In this document: positions 41,516 through 52,608 of the stretch, one piece after another
How positions within the stretch are numbered: position 1 is the stretch's first letter
How the letters are laid out: each line of letters starts with the position of its first letter
Origin: Astragalus membranaceus
Taxonomy: Eukaryota; Streptophyta; Magnoliopsida; Fabales; Fabaceae
Length of the DNA stretch: 64,000 nucleotides
Direction: 5' to 3'
Assembly: GCA_039519185.1 (NCBI GenBank)
Contig: CM076846.1
Span: forward strand, 152,038,605-152,102,604
The notes under the pieces: generated by a model
The model's database searches: none
What the model was told of the DNA's origin: nothing
The model's input: the letters and a program-made list of their open reading frames with translations, nothing else
Program-made: the position numbers and the translations under genes

Positions 41516-42049
41516 GGCAAAAATTAGGGCCAGAAAACTTGGGCTTGAGAAAAGAAAAAGGCAATCAGCGCTCCAAAGGTTCTGATAAAGGGGTGATCAG
41601 TATTATGAGTATGGACGGTGGGCACCGTTACTTCAGAGACGAAATCACGAGATTTGTTCCTTTTTCTTGTATTTCTTAGGTTAAAAGAAAGATTGCAATG
41701 TACTTTCGGTTGGCGTGACTTTCCGCACGTCCAATTTCTATATCAATAAAAGTCCAACTTTTCTTTCATATGTGTGCTTTTCGTGTCTCTGCTTTCATCT
41801 ATTCAGTTTCTTTCAAAATAATAACTTTTATGATTGATGAAATCGAATTGCAAAACATGTGCACATTCAGAGCATTACAGGATCATTGCGAAATCTTTGA
41901 AAAAATACAGAAAGAAGTGATTTCCCAAGTAAATAAAATTGCGAAAAAAAACAGTCGTGACGAACCAGTGTGCAATCCTCGCGGGATCCTCGTCCTGGAA
42001 CAGCCTCCGTCCGGCAGATCGATTTAACCAGCAAAAAAAAGAGTGCCAA

Positions 42050-42215
42050 AAAAAAACAAATAAGCAGAAAAAAGAAAGCTGCTTAAAGAAAACAAACAGA
42101 GTAAACAAAAACAAATAAGCAGAAAAAAGAAAGCTGCTTAAAGAAAACAAACAGAGTAAACAAAAACAAATAAGCAGAAAAAAGAAAGCTGCTTAAAGAA
42201 AACAAACAGAATAAA
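42050..42215. repeat. 55-bp tandem array in element A 3' UTR
   Basis: Three copies at a 55-bp period; TAAGCAG starts at 42061, 42116 and 42171. The unit contains AAAGAAAGCTGCTTAAAG, itself a short palindrome (AGCTGCTTAA). Related to the array of C at 21470-21610. Confidence 0.9.
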
Positions 42216-42473
42216 CAAAAGTAAAAAGTTACAGGAGACGGAACATAAAAAGAACACAACGTCTTCATATCATTCATCATTCTCATATCATCCATACCAT
42301 TCGTCACTCCATGGCATCGAACGGTAGTGCCTTACACTTTCAAATGCCCAAAATCAATCATTGCATTCATGTGCACCCAAATACCCAAGTGCATGCATTT
42401 CATGCACCATCCAAGAGAGAAGTTACTTCGAACCAGAGAGTCCCAAAATCTCATTTTTAGAAAATCACCACAA

Positions 42474-42590
42474 CACAGAGTTAGTAAACTCCATCAACAC
42501 AGAGTTAGTAAACTCCATCAACACAGAGTTAGTAAACTCCATCAACACAGAGTTAGTAAACTCCATCAACACAGAGTTAGTGAACTCCTT
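42474..42590. repeat. 24-bp tandem array in element A 3' UTR
   Basis: Five copies of a 24-bp unit (TTAGTAAACTCCATCAACAC plus AGAG). Matches C at 18757-18852 in complement. The frame encoding repeated NTELVNSI is a by-product of the 24-bp period. Confidence 0.95.
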
Positions 42591-43013
42591 CCACAGATCA
42601 CAACATCGTGTACGAGCGCGCGATGGATCCATCAGACTTCGTTAAGTCCTTCGGATTAGTTGTGTCAGCCTAAGGCATAGCGTAAATCCATTGATCAAAT
42701 CAGTTCCGGACCTGATGTTGATCGGCCGCTCGAAAAGGCCACCCCCAAAGCTCGGACTCGACAAGAGTTCGTTAGAAGGTTTTTAGGCAACCTCCGAATT
42801 TCCAATTTACCGCTTTTTCCAATTTACCGCTTTTCCCAATTTACTGCTTTCCCGTTAATGCGACAAGTGTTAACCCCCCTTCCTCAAAAGGAAGATAACA
42901 AAAGAAAATTTGAGCTTTTCTGGAGCGGACAAAATTAGTATTATTTCTATATCTTTATTTCCATTTCACTAACAAATATGAAAAGGCCAATTCATATTTC
43001 TTGGCGAAATGTG

Positions 43014-43030
43014 AAATAAAGAGGGGCAGC
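43014..43030 (+). other. Polypurine tract of element A
   Basis: AAATAAAGAGGGGCAGC directly before the 3' LTR, identical to that of element C and nearly identical to B (AAAGAGGGGCAGC). Confidence 0.9.
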
Positions 43031-46000
43031 TGTAATACCCCAATTTTGTCCGCCAAATTGAAAAATTGTATTTTTGTGAATGCCCAATTTTAATGGGTAT
43101 TTTTCTTGTTTTTCAAAAATCCCAAAAAATCTTATCGCTTCGCATATCGTTCTAAATGCGGGTGTATTTGGCACTCTCGTGCAACGATTTTGTTTGGCGC
43201 TCGTTGTTTTCAAAAAAGGAAAAAAGAATCCAAAAATAAATAATGAAATAATAAATAGCGCGAGCACGCGTTTCGTTTCGGATCGTGTGAGTGATTGCGT
43301 CAGTGCGCGTTTTTTTTTACCGTTTTCTTTTTAGAGAAGTGAGGATAAAATAAAATCGGTTTTAATAACATACGCGCGTGCGTATTCAAAGCGCGTATTC
43401 AAATCGCGTACGCGTTCCTAGTCTTAAGGCGCTTGTATTTCATTTCGAGTCGTCGTGTCGGTACGCGTTGTTTTTACCGCTTTTATTATCATAAAGAAAA
43501 AATAACAAAAATAATAATAATAAATAGTAATAATAATTTAAAATCAGCTGTCCCTTTATTTATTTTGTCACACATTCAAACAAAAATTAAGGTGGATAGT
43601 ACCACAAAAAAAGGGGAGTCAACTCTTTTATACATTGAGACAAAAATAAAAACAAAAAATTAATTAAAACAAAATTAAAAAAAGAGGAACAGCAGGCGCT
43701 GCCTTTGCTGTTGTTGTGGCAGGAGGTATTTTGAGGATGAAGCCCAAATTCCCTTCTCCTTGCCTCTTGGCTTTTCACTTTTTTGGCAAAAACAGGTTGC
43801 TGCCCCTGCTGCTCCTTGCTGCTCCACTGCAACAGCAACAGCCTGGTCCCCTTAGAGTTTTGATCCACTGCTCCCTACACCACAGCATTTCAACTATAAA
43901 AACAATAGACAACCAGAAGCAAAGGCAGATACACGCAGACAGCAAAAAAAAACACACAGAGCAATACACACAGCAAACACAGATAATAGAAAGAAATCAT
44001 ATTTTCAAGGCACAGAGCAAGCGAATTCGGTTCAAAAGAGAAGAGAAAAGCACTTTGCACGTTTTCCGTTTCAAAGAATTTGGGGCTAGGTTAGTTCCTA
44101 ATTCATTTGTTTGATCATAAAACCAGATTCCAGTATTGTTTTTTTTTCTTGTTTATTTCTCCGTATTATTCCTGCCTTGTTTATTTGTTATCATTTTCAT
44201 ATACTTATAAATCATGTAGCAAAAGAAATAGGGTAAGAATGAATCAACGGATCAAAACATGATTCTGTTTTCTTAAACAAATTGTGAGTGTAAAGGTGAA
44301 AAAAATCATGAACGGAAATAGGGCTATAGGAAAATAAGCATTTTTTTTTCTACACAACAAAAAACAAAGCAGAGCCAGTAGGAGAGGTGAGAAGGAAAAA
44401 AAAAAATAGAGTTTTACCTCCGGCCACCGCGTACGGTGGTCGTCCACCGTCGTTCATCGCCGCCGTAAGCTCACGCCATCGTACGCTCTCCCCCCTTTTC
44501 CTTTCCCTTCACTGTCGCACGCCACCACCCTCAGCGACAGCCACCCAAAATCGCCACCGTCAAACCCGTCGGACCACCGTCAAACCCGTCGGACCACAAC
44601 GACCACCACCGCTGCCTCTCCTCCTAACCGAAACCATCATTCTCACCGCCCTTCCCTCCACCAACAACCTTCACCCAGCCGCACCACCCAAACGACCACC
44701 ATCGAAATCCCCCCTGTCGCATCAGCCACCACCCACGTGCACCGTCACCAGAACTCCGACGACGAACCCATCTAGGCCGCCCAAAACCATCCACCATCAA
44801 CAACCTTCTTCAACCCTCGCAAGGTGAGGCGGAGATGAGAGAGAACGAAATCGAGATCGGAGTGAGAGAGAGGGTGGCGCGGCGGAGAGAGGAGATGATT
44901 TTAGGATGAGATGAGGGAAAGGGAAGGATTGGCCGCAGCATGGAAGGAGAGAGAGGAGAATTTTTTTTAGGGTTGACACTTTGGGGGAGGGGCGCCGTGG
45001 AGAAGTGAAGAAGGCTTTTTAGGGTTTCCCTTTTTAGTTTAAGCTTTTATAGTAGTAACTCAGGGGCATTTCCGTCTTTTCGTTTTTTTAATTTTTCAGA
45101 TTATTGTTCACACCCCCCCCTGTTTACCTCGTACGCCCCCTCCTGAAGCCCATGGTTTTTTTTGAAACGCAGCCCAGCTCACCAAAAATGAGCTGGGCTC
45201 ACTATTTGCAATCCCATTTTAATAATACAGCCCTCCTTTTATTTACACCCCATTTTACTATTTCACCCCCTGTTTCTCTTTTCAAATTTTATTTCTTTCC
45301 CCTAGATAAACGTTTTTTCATAAACCCTTTTTTTTCCCAAATAATAAATTTTCTTTTCCCTAAACGAACTTAGTTTTTTTTCTCAAACCTTTTTTAAAAA
45401 TGATGGATAAATGTTTCCCCGAACAAAAATCAATCCAATTGCAAATTCCTTTCATCACGACGTTCTCTCCAATTAAAATCAACGGAAACACTTTTCAAAA
45501 ACAAATCTTTTCAAACGTCGAAATCAAAACTAATCATCACTAATGATCACTCGCGCCGTTGCCGTTTGATTGTGGGTGATGATTTCATTCCTGTGGGAGC
45601 TATAGTGTGGCCACTCTAAACCGTTGTTGTTTGGTCCTCACAAACGCTCTCCTTCAATTGCGAAAACCTTTTCAATGCTCAAAATAAAAACCGATTATCA
45701 TTAATCATCACTCGCGCCGTTGCCGTTTGATCGTTAATGATAATTCCTTTTCACAAGAGTTAGTAGTGCGACCACTCTAAACCGTTGTTGTTTGGTCACT
45801 GCGAACGCTCAACTCCTTTGCGAAAAACTCCAAAAAGATTAAAAAACAAAAACCTTTTTCAGGACAAACAAGAACTACGTAGCTTTGAATTCTCCATCGC
45901 ACCGGGAGATACGTAGGAGCGGGCCATGTCCCGTCAAGCACTTCTTTCTAAAAACCCTTTTTCCTCCTTTCTCGCCAAAAAATAAAATTTTCATTAAGTC

Positions 46001-46300
46001 TTTTCTTTTTCTCTTCGAAAAAGGGCAAATTTAAGTATTTTCCAAATCAGCACTTAAAACCACACGTTTAATTAAAGGTTCCCTTTCGGTAGAAAGGAGG
46101 CGTGGGGTGCTAAAACCTTCCCCATACCTAACCGACCCCCGAACCCAAATCTTCCGGTTTTCCAAAAGGCCGTCCGCTTTCCAAAAAGGTTTTCTTCAAT
46201 ATTTTCCTTATAAAAAAATATTGGTGGCGACTTCATTGATTTTTAAAAAAGGGGTTGTAAACGAAGAAAGATTCCCTCAGGGACTTTTTCGGGCGCAACA
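43031..46300 (+). repeat. Element A 3' LTR (3270 bp)
   Basis: Copy of 27390-30655 with four extra homopolymer bases. It ends GGGCGCAACA, followed by the AAGAT duplication and then the remainder of the element C LTR. Confidence 0.96.
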
Positions 46301-46305
46301 AAGAT

Positions 46306-47134
46306 GGAGGAGAGGGTTTTCGTTTTTTGAGAGAGAGGAGAGGAGAGTATTGTGTGCTAGGGTCTGAAATGAGAGTAGCCTCAAGCTCTCATGGGTTAAG
46401 GGTTGTGTGAGGGAAGTAAAGGAATTAGTGTGTATTTTGTGGTGTAGAGAGAAGGAAGGTAAAAACATGTTGTGTATTGAATGTTATTGGATTCAAAGGT
46501 GTGCTTGTCATGATGAAAGGCTTTTTTTGTGATGTGAACTTGATGGGGCTGAAGTGAAGGGCATGAGGGTGGAGTGAGGGAGATGGTTTGCTTGTGAGAT
46601 TGGTACTTACTTTGGCCAAAAATGGATAAAAGCAAAAAACACCTAAAAAGACTTAGCCCTAATTCTAAAAATACAATAAACATCCAATATTATTTTATTA
46701 TTCATTTTTCATTTCTGATTTCAGATTTCATATTTTTAATTATATATATTTTTTTGAGCCTTTTTGAAAAAAATCGTTACAATTGACCAAAATACCCTTT
46801 TTGACGCTAAAACCCTAATTTGCCCGAAAAATGCGTTTCCACTTCAAAATGAATCTATAACCCTAGAAATGACCTCTAGAATCTTAGAATGCATGCTCAA
46901 TGACCTTCATGAGGAATTATCATTTTTATTGTGAAATGACCAAAATACCCTTTTGGACTCAAAAAAACCTGATTTACCCAAAAAGTGCATTTCAACTCTA
47001 AAAATGATTTTAGAAACTTTGGAATGACTTTTAGGACTCAAAATGCAATGCATGATGCTTCTCACTCCTCAACTTATTTATTTTTGTGGAAAATTAGGGT
47101 TTTGATCTAAGCTGGACAAAATTGGGGTATGACA
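46306..47134 (-). repeat. Element C 5' LTR, part 2
   Basis: Continues the C LTR after the AAGAT duplication and matches about 17304-18132. Its end, GGGGTATGACA, is the TGTCATACCCC start of the LTR on the minus strand. In this element orientation it is the U3 tip. Confidence 0.93.
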
Positions 47135-47301
47135 GCTATCAAGCAAAAGTTGTTACTAGTTGACTAGTTGTCATGTAAACATGCAATTCTAATGTGGTAG
47201 TTTTAAAGTAAAAAATAAATGAAGACATAAGGTTGATTTGTATGACTGTTTACCGTGTTTTTTGGTAAACACCGCTAGTTACAAATTAATGTTGCTTGCA
47301 G
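47135..47301. other. Flank of element C up to the assembly gap
   Basis: Unidentified sequence. A small hairpin GTTTACC/GGTAAAC lies at 47248-47270. Confidence 0.4.
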
Positions 47302-47801
47302 NNNNNNNNNNNNNNNNNNNNNNNNNNNNNNNNNNNNNNNNNNNNNNNNNNNNNNNNNNNNNNNNNNNNNNNNNNNNNNNNNNNNNNNNNNNNNNNNNNN
47401 NNNNNNNNNNNNNNNNNNNNNNNNNNNNNNNNNNNNNNNNNNNNNNNNNNNNNNNNNNNNNNNNNNNNNNNNNNNNNNNNNNNNNNNNNNNNNNNNNNNN
47501 NNNNNNNNNNNNNNNNNNNNNNNNNNNNNNNNNNNNNNNNNNNNNNNNNNNNNNNNNNNNNNNNNNNNNNNNNNNNNNNNNNNNNNNNNNNNNNNNNNNN
47601 NNNNNNNNNNNNNNNNNNNNNNNNNNNNNNNNNNNNNNNNNNNNNNNNNNNNNNNNNNNNNNNNNNNNNNNNNNNNNNNNNNNNNNNNNNNNNNNNNNNN
47701 NNNNNNNNNNNNNNNNNNNNNNNNNNNNNNNNNNNNNNNNNNNNNNNNNNNNNNNNNNNNNNNNNNNNNNNNNNNNNNNNNNNNNNNNNNNNNNNNNNNN
47801 N
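47302..47801. other. Assembly gap, exactly 500 N
   Basis: A run of 500 N, probably a scaffold placeholder. The true size is unknown, and order and orientation across it depend on scaffolding. Frames reported across it have no meaning. Confidence 0.98.
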
Positions 47802-48625
47802 ACAACAACGAAAATAAACTCTATGAAACTTTTAGAAGAATAGAAGAAAAAAAAACTTAAATTTGCTCTCTCTCACTCTTTCACCCAAACATCTCAAAAT
47901 CCATTCTTTGCTCCTCTTGCTCCTGGATTGCTCTCAAGAGTTCGACCTTCCCCACCCTTTCTTTCAAAAAAACGTCCCCTCCACTTAACAGATTTGACCT
48001 ATATTTTACTGAAAAATTTGAATCCTCAATGATGTGCTTTGTCCCTCGTTTTCTTCACTGAGTTTTGTCTAAAGATCTGTGTGTGTTGTTAGCCTTGAAG
48101 AAAACGAGATGGAAAACATGCTCCTTTGGATGGACCTTCGAACTGTGGAGAGACCATCAGCAACTTGTGTGTTGATGCCAAAAATGGCGATTTCGTGTGA
48201 GAGAGGAAAGGAAGACACACCAAATATGGAGGTTTCGTGTGAGAGGAGAGAAAGAGGCACCAAAAATGGTGATTTCGTGTGAGAGGAGAGAAAGAGGGGG
48301 GCTGTGAAGGTAGGAGGCGTGTGAGGAAGATGAAAGAAGGCGTGGAAGGAAAGAGAAGAGAGAGTGGACGGCTAGGGTTTGATGGGAGAGGTGGAAGTTA
48401 TGTGTTGGAAGGAGGCGTGGGGAGGGGAGAGAAGGAGCCCTCTTTTTCTGGATCTGATGGAAGTGAGGTGTGCCTCCTTTTTTTTAGGGTTTCTGAAGTG
48501 GGCATTAGGTTTAAAGAGTGAGTGAGGGAAATAAGGCAATCTGAGTCAGGCCAATTCGAATGGGCCTCTGGCAGTGAGCCCAATTCGTTGTAACACAAAT
48601 AATAAAAAAAAAGTCACTTACACCC
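47802..48625. other. Unidentified spacer upstream of element B
   Basis: Begins immediately after the gap. It contains three imperfect ~50-bp repeats around GGTGATTTCGTGTGAGAGGAG (48183-48300) followed by purine-rich sequence. The texture is like retrotransposon LTR/UTR but no element was matched. The last five bases (CACCC) are the presumed target site of B; the other copy lies beyond the window. Confidence 0.35.
48183..48300. repeat. Three imperfect ~50-bp tandem repeats
   Basis: Each unit contains AAAATGGCGATTTCGTGTG-like sequence followed by GAGAGGAAAG and CACCAAA. No function is apparent. Confidence 0.6.
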
Positions 48626-49637
48626 TGTAATACCCTAATTTTGTCCGATCATATTGAGAGATTTTATTTATTAAAAATAATAATCTTTTTTTATGTCATG
48701 TATTATTTTCTTGTTTTTATTGCTATGAGTTTTTAATCATCAAAAAATATTTTATTAGAAGTGAAGAAATAAAAATAAGCAAAGAAGGAAGTGGGGGGTC
48801 TACTAAAAAATAATAAGGTGCTGCCATGGAAACCCAACCCAGCAAAATGGCTAGCCCAATTCGCAGACCCGACCCAAAAAAAAAAAAACCACTAACCCAC
48901 AACCCACAACCCATAACCCAACTCACACACTCCTCCCTCCCTCCTCTCCTAACCCTAATTCGCCACCCACACTCACCAAAACCCTAAAAATCCCAACTCC
49001 CCCCTTAACCCTAAAATGTGCCACATTCACTCCCCCCTTAACCCAAAAAATCAGCCACATTCATCCCCAAAAACCTCCTAAAATTCGGCCACACCCCACC
49101 TCTCTCCCTTGAAATTCGACCCCACACCATTAACTCCCCCTCCTTGATTTTTGCAATTCTCTCTCTCCCATTCATTGCACTTTCTCTTTCCCCACATCAT
49201 TTCCTCCCTTCCCACACGCCTCCTCCATCCCTCTCCCTTCCAACGTCTCTCTCTTTCTCTCTCTTTCCCCATCTCTCTCACGCTCCCTCCCTTCTCTCTT
49301 TCCCACTCCCTCATTCATCCACTCATCACACAACACTCACACACTCCATCTTTCTCTCTCTCATCTCACGGATCTCACCCCCTCTCTCTCTCACACACTC
49401 ATTTTCTTTTCTCTTCCCTCACATCACACCATACCTCTCCCTCTTTTCTCTCCTCTCACACTCAAAATTTTTCTTTTCACTCACACAGCCCATACCTTCG
49501 CATACTCTCCTCTCCCCTCATCTCACATGTTTTCATTTTTTATTTTCCCCTTCAACAACTACCCCCAAGCCCCCATATCATGTCAGAAAATTACTGTGCA
49601 AGTTTGATGAAGAAGGAAAACGAAGGCAACGTTTTTG

Positions 49638-49645
49638 TATAAATA
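49638..49645 (+). promoter_or_regulatory. TATA box of element B LTR
   Basis: TTTTTGTATAAATAGGGGTC is a strong plant TATA match. Transcription would begin near 49670. Confidence 0.65.
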
Positions 49646-50587
49646 GGGGTCACACCTTAGGAGAGGGGACGGTTTTTCTTTTGGAAAAAAAAGAGAGGAA
49701 GAAATCTTTGAAGGAATAGGGTTTTCGTGAGAAAGAAAAATTTTCAAAAAAAAAGAGTGTAGATCTTTTAGAAAAAGAAACAACAGTGAGACTTGTTCAC
49801 TGGTTCTTCCCCTTCTTTTCGTTTTTTTTTCTCACTCCAAAATTTTATTTTTCTAGTTTAAATTTATTTATTTTTTTTGTATCAAGAAGATCCTAGGAGG
49901 AGTTCATGTCCTAATGTTTCTGAAGTACTGTAATACCCTCATGAAATTGTGATTTCCGAATTGTTGCTGTAAGTATTTTTCTCGCATATGTTCTTGCTTT
50001 TTTTTATTTTATTTTTTTTATATATATTAGTTGTTATAGTTGCTGTTTTTTTAGTTTAGTTGCTGTTTTTTTATGAAGATATTGTTGCTGTTATTTTATG
50101 TTTAAAATGTTGCTGTAAAAAAAATTGTTGTTTTTTTTTTATGTTAAAATGTTGCTATAAAAATAATTTTTATTGCTGTTTTTGTAAAAAAAAATGTTGC
50201 TGATTTTCGGATTTAAAATAAACCTAAAAAAAAAAAGTGTTAAAAAAATGTGTTCCTTTTTATTTAGTTACTAATTTTCGGATTAAAAATAAACTTTTTA
50301 AAAAAAAAAATATATTTTCTTAAAAGAAATGGTTACTAATGTTACTACCCCTTTTTTTTAAAAAAAAAAATATAATAACAAATGACCATTCTTCCAAATA
50401 AAAATAAAAACAAACAAGGTACCATTTTTATTAAATAGTAACTAGGACAACCAAAAAAAAACAAAAGATTTTTTCTTCATACCACTTGTTTAGTCTAGGT
50501 TTTTTTTTAGGAAAAAAGCGCTTCGAGAATCACATGTTCTAGAGTCAAATAGCAAGAAGTAAAAATAAACCAATCAATCGTTTTTAG

Positions 50588-50740
50588 CGTCAAAACGCTA
50601 TTTGCACCCCCGGCAACCATTTTTTCAAAGCGCCAAAACGCTATTTGCTCCCCCGGCAACCATTTTTTCAAAGCGCAAAAACGCTATTTGCACCCCCGGC
50701 AACCTTTTTTTTAAAGCACCAAAACGCTATTTGCACCCCG
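50588..50740. repeat. Short tandem repeats in element B LTR
   Basis: Four imperfect copies of a ~41-46-bp unit containing AAAACGCTATTTGC, CCCCGGCAACC and TTTTTTCAAAGCGC. Confidence 0.75.
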
Positions 50741-50997
50741 CGTTCTCTTAAAACAGCAAACCCATCCATTTTTTTTACTACAAGCCCATCTTTTCAAACA
50801 CAACCTAGTTCACAAAAAAAACGATTTGGTCTCACTGTTCACACCCCCCATTCTTGATACAACACTCCTTGTTGCTAATTGTGCCTCCCTTTTCTTACTA
50901 CCACCCATTCCGCTTTTATTCATACCATAATGCTTTCAAACCTTTTTTCTTTATTTCAAACAACCATACTCACACAAAAAATAGGTTGATACTAATG

Positions 50998-51332
50998 GTT
51001 ACTCTGAGCCTAGCTTGTTTGACCGTTAGGACTAACCTTCTTTTTTTTCACAGCGGAATTAGTAGCGGTGATCACTCTGAGGTTACTCGTTTGATCATCG
51101 CAAACATCCGCCTAAACTTCTTTTTTAGTTAATAAAGTACAAACATAATTTCGACTCCTTTTTCATCACGCTTCCCGGTAAGCACGTTTTCAAACGAACA
51201 AGCGCTCAATCACAAACCGGGTATTTACAACAGTCACTCTGGGCTTAGCTCGTTTGACGCTGTGAATACTTTCTTTTTTCGAATAAAGTCGTTAGTGGTG
51301 ACCACTCTGGATTTATCTGTTTGGTCACCGTG
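50998..51332 (+). promoter_or_regulatory. Array of related hairpins in element B U5
   Basis: Four segments share a loop like ACTCTG...TTTG flanked by pairing arms. The best are GCGGTGATCA/TGATCATCGC (51065-51101) and GGTGACCA/TGGTCACC (51297-51329). A fifth relative lies in the leader (about 52070-52110). Confidence 0.5.
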
Positions 51333-51405
51333 AACGGCCTCCCGTTTTCGCAAAGTTTTCAATAAATAAAAAACACCAACACACAAAGTATTTTCTACCC
51401 AAGAA

Positions 51406-51465
51406 CTACGTAGCTTTGATTTCTCCATCGCACCCGGAGATACGTAGGAGCGGGGCCCACTCCCG
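51406..51465 (+). promoter_or_regulatory. Conserved double hairpin in LTR U5 (element B)
   Basis: CTACGTA (51406)/TACGTAG (ending 51447) encloses TCTCC/GGAGA. A second stem CGGG/CCCG has loop GCCCACT, different from A and C. Confidence 0.6.
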
Positions 51466-51758
51466 TCGAGCGCAAAAAAACTAAAATTTTTATTAAGTCT
51501 TCCTTTCCGTTTTTTTTTGCAAATAACAAAAAGGGTAAATAAAATGTATTTCTTTTAAACTAACTTTTTCTACACATTAAATTAAAAGGTAACCTTTTTA
51601 GGATGTTGCGGGGTGCTAGTACCTTCCCCGCACTTAATCGACCCCGAACCCAAAAACAAAGGTTTTTTCAATGTTTTCCTAAAAATAAATATTGATGGCG
51701 GCTCCATTGTTCAAAAGCAACGAAGGATCCCTCCTCCGGATTCTTCGGTCGCTACAGC

Positions 51759-51776
51759 TGGCGACTCCGCTGGGGA
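51759..51776 (+). other. Primer-binding site of element B
   Basis: TGGCGACTCCGCTGGGGA two bases after the LTR. One base differs from C. Confidence 0.85.
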
Positions 51777-52608
51777 ACTTTTTTTTAGAGGGTCAAGCCT
51801 AATTTAGTTAAATGTGTGGATATTTGTTAGTTTAGTACCTTTGTTTACCCTTAGTCTTTTTATTAGCACGTCTATTTCATTTATCTGTTTATTCGCATAT
51901 TAAACCTTAGGGTAGAAGACTTTTATATTGCTATCTGTTTGCTCTTTTGCAGTCTGGGTAGTTTAGGTTGCTTATATCACACACATCACCTACACCTATT
52001 TATTCACACACTTCTGAGTGGGGCCCTATACCCGGGTCTGAAAAATAACTTAGGACGAGCGGAGATGATTAGTGACAGTCATTCTGGATTTATCTGTCTG
52101 ACTCTCATGAAAATCTCAACCAGAGTATGCTCTTTCGCGGCATCCCACACCAGATAGCTCGCTATCGTTGTGGGTCATATCGTGAAAGGGATTTTAGCTC
52201 TGGAAACCTTTGTGAGGAAGTGAATAGAACTACCTGAGAGGTTGATCACATAAGTGACCCTAGACCGTGACCTATATGTAAGACATAACCTGTTTAGGAC
52301 ACAAAAGCAATTCACCTACCTGTTGCATCATCGCAAAAACTTTTTATCTTTCAAAAAAAATCAAATAATGAAAACCATTTACTCTTTTTTCCTTTACGTA
52401 TATTTTATGTGACATGGTTAATGTTTCTCAAAATTTGAATCACCAAAATATGCTTTTATTAACGCATGTAACGTCTTTCTTTAATTCATCATACATCATC
52501 ATTATTTCACAAAAAATACAAAAAATCCTCACATTGCATGCTATTCATCTCATTTAGGTTTGCCGGGAATTGTAAGAGGTTCGAAAGTTTTGTCATAAGC
52601 AAGGCAAT
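51777..52608 (+). other. Untranslated leader of element B
   Basis: Non-coding. It holds the structured module at 52120-52203. The twin 25-nt hairpins of A and C are not recognisable here. Confidence 0.7.
52120..52203 (+). promoter_or_regulatory. Structured leader module of element B
   Basis: Outer CCAGAG/CTCTGG, middle CTCTTTCGCG/CGTGAAAGGG (10 pairs allowing G-U), CCCAC/GTGGG, and apical GATAG-CTCG-CTATC. The apical stem replaces GATGG/CCATC of A and C. Confidence 0.65.

Larger units (their letters stand above)
41389..43013 (+). other. 3' untranslated region of element A
   Basis: About 1.6 kb with paired hairpins just after the stop, a 55-bp array, a 24-bp array and a C-rich block (GGCCACCCCCAAAGCTCGG). 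It is homologous to the terminal part of C. No gene is supported. Confidence 0.8.
27390..46300 (+). mobile_element. Element A: complete autonomous Ogre retrotransposon, 18.9 kb
   Basis: LTRs 27390-30655 and 43031-46300 start TGTAATACCCC and end GGGCGCAACA. The 5-bp target duplication AAGAT flanks it (27385-27389, 46301-46305). Order: 5' LTR, PBS, leader, ORF1, gag-protease, intron, RT-RNase H-aRNase H-integrase, tandem-repeat 3' UTR, PPT, 3' LTR. The extra ORF1 and the pro/RT intron identify the Ogre group of the Tat lineage (Ty3/gypsy). All frames are open. The LTRs differ by four homopolymer-length changes that I found, which account for their 4-bp length difference; no substitution was noticed. 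It is inserted in the 5' LTR of element C and is younger than C. Confidence 0.95.
14658..47134 (-). mobile_element. Element C: non-autonomous Ogre-like LTR retrotransposon, split by element A
   Basis: Read on the minus strand, the LTR starts TGTCATACCCCAATTTTG and ends TTTTTCGGGCGCAACA. The 3' LTR is 14658-18132 and the 5' LTR is 24742-27389 plus 46306-47134, interrupted by element A. Excluding A, C is about 13.6 kb. A PBS (24721-24739) and a PPT (18133-18149) lie next to the LTRs in the right order. The ~6.6-kb interior lacks gag, protease, RT or integrase frames but keeps Ogre leader and 3' UTR blocks also found in A, and a relic of the ORF1 start. Flanking 5-mers (TTTAT and GCTAT) do not match, so no target duplication is seen. 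It would depend on an autonomous Ogre for mobility. Confidence 0.88.
48626..51756 (+). repeat. Element B 5' LTR (3131 bp)
   Basis: Starts TGTAATACCCTAATTTTG and ends TTCTTCGGTCGCTACA. It contains a run of AACCCA-type repeats (48880-48930), a 400-bp pyrimidine tract (49140-49560), a TATA box, 41-bp-spaced GCGCCAAAACGCTATTTGCA repeats (about 50588-50735) and several U5 hairpins. Frames in the pyrimidine tract are compositional. Confidence 0.92.

Noticed and set aside
42361..42645. Frame with NTELVNSI repeats
   Set aside because: A consequence of the 24-bp tandem repeat in the A 3' UTR.
44387..44827. Pro/Thr/Ser-rich 146-codon frame in the 3' LTR of A
   Set aside because: Its ATG-equivalent is a by-product of C-rich CCACC repeats; the 5' LTR copy differs by one homopolymer base that changes the frame.
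47238..47843. Frames spanning the run of N
   Set aside because: Open only because N cannot encode a stop.
49144..49719. 191- and 163-codon Ser/Leu/His-rich overlapping frames in the B LTR
   Set aside because: Two frames open at once over a pyrimidine tract; compositional, not coding.
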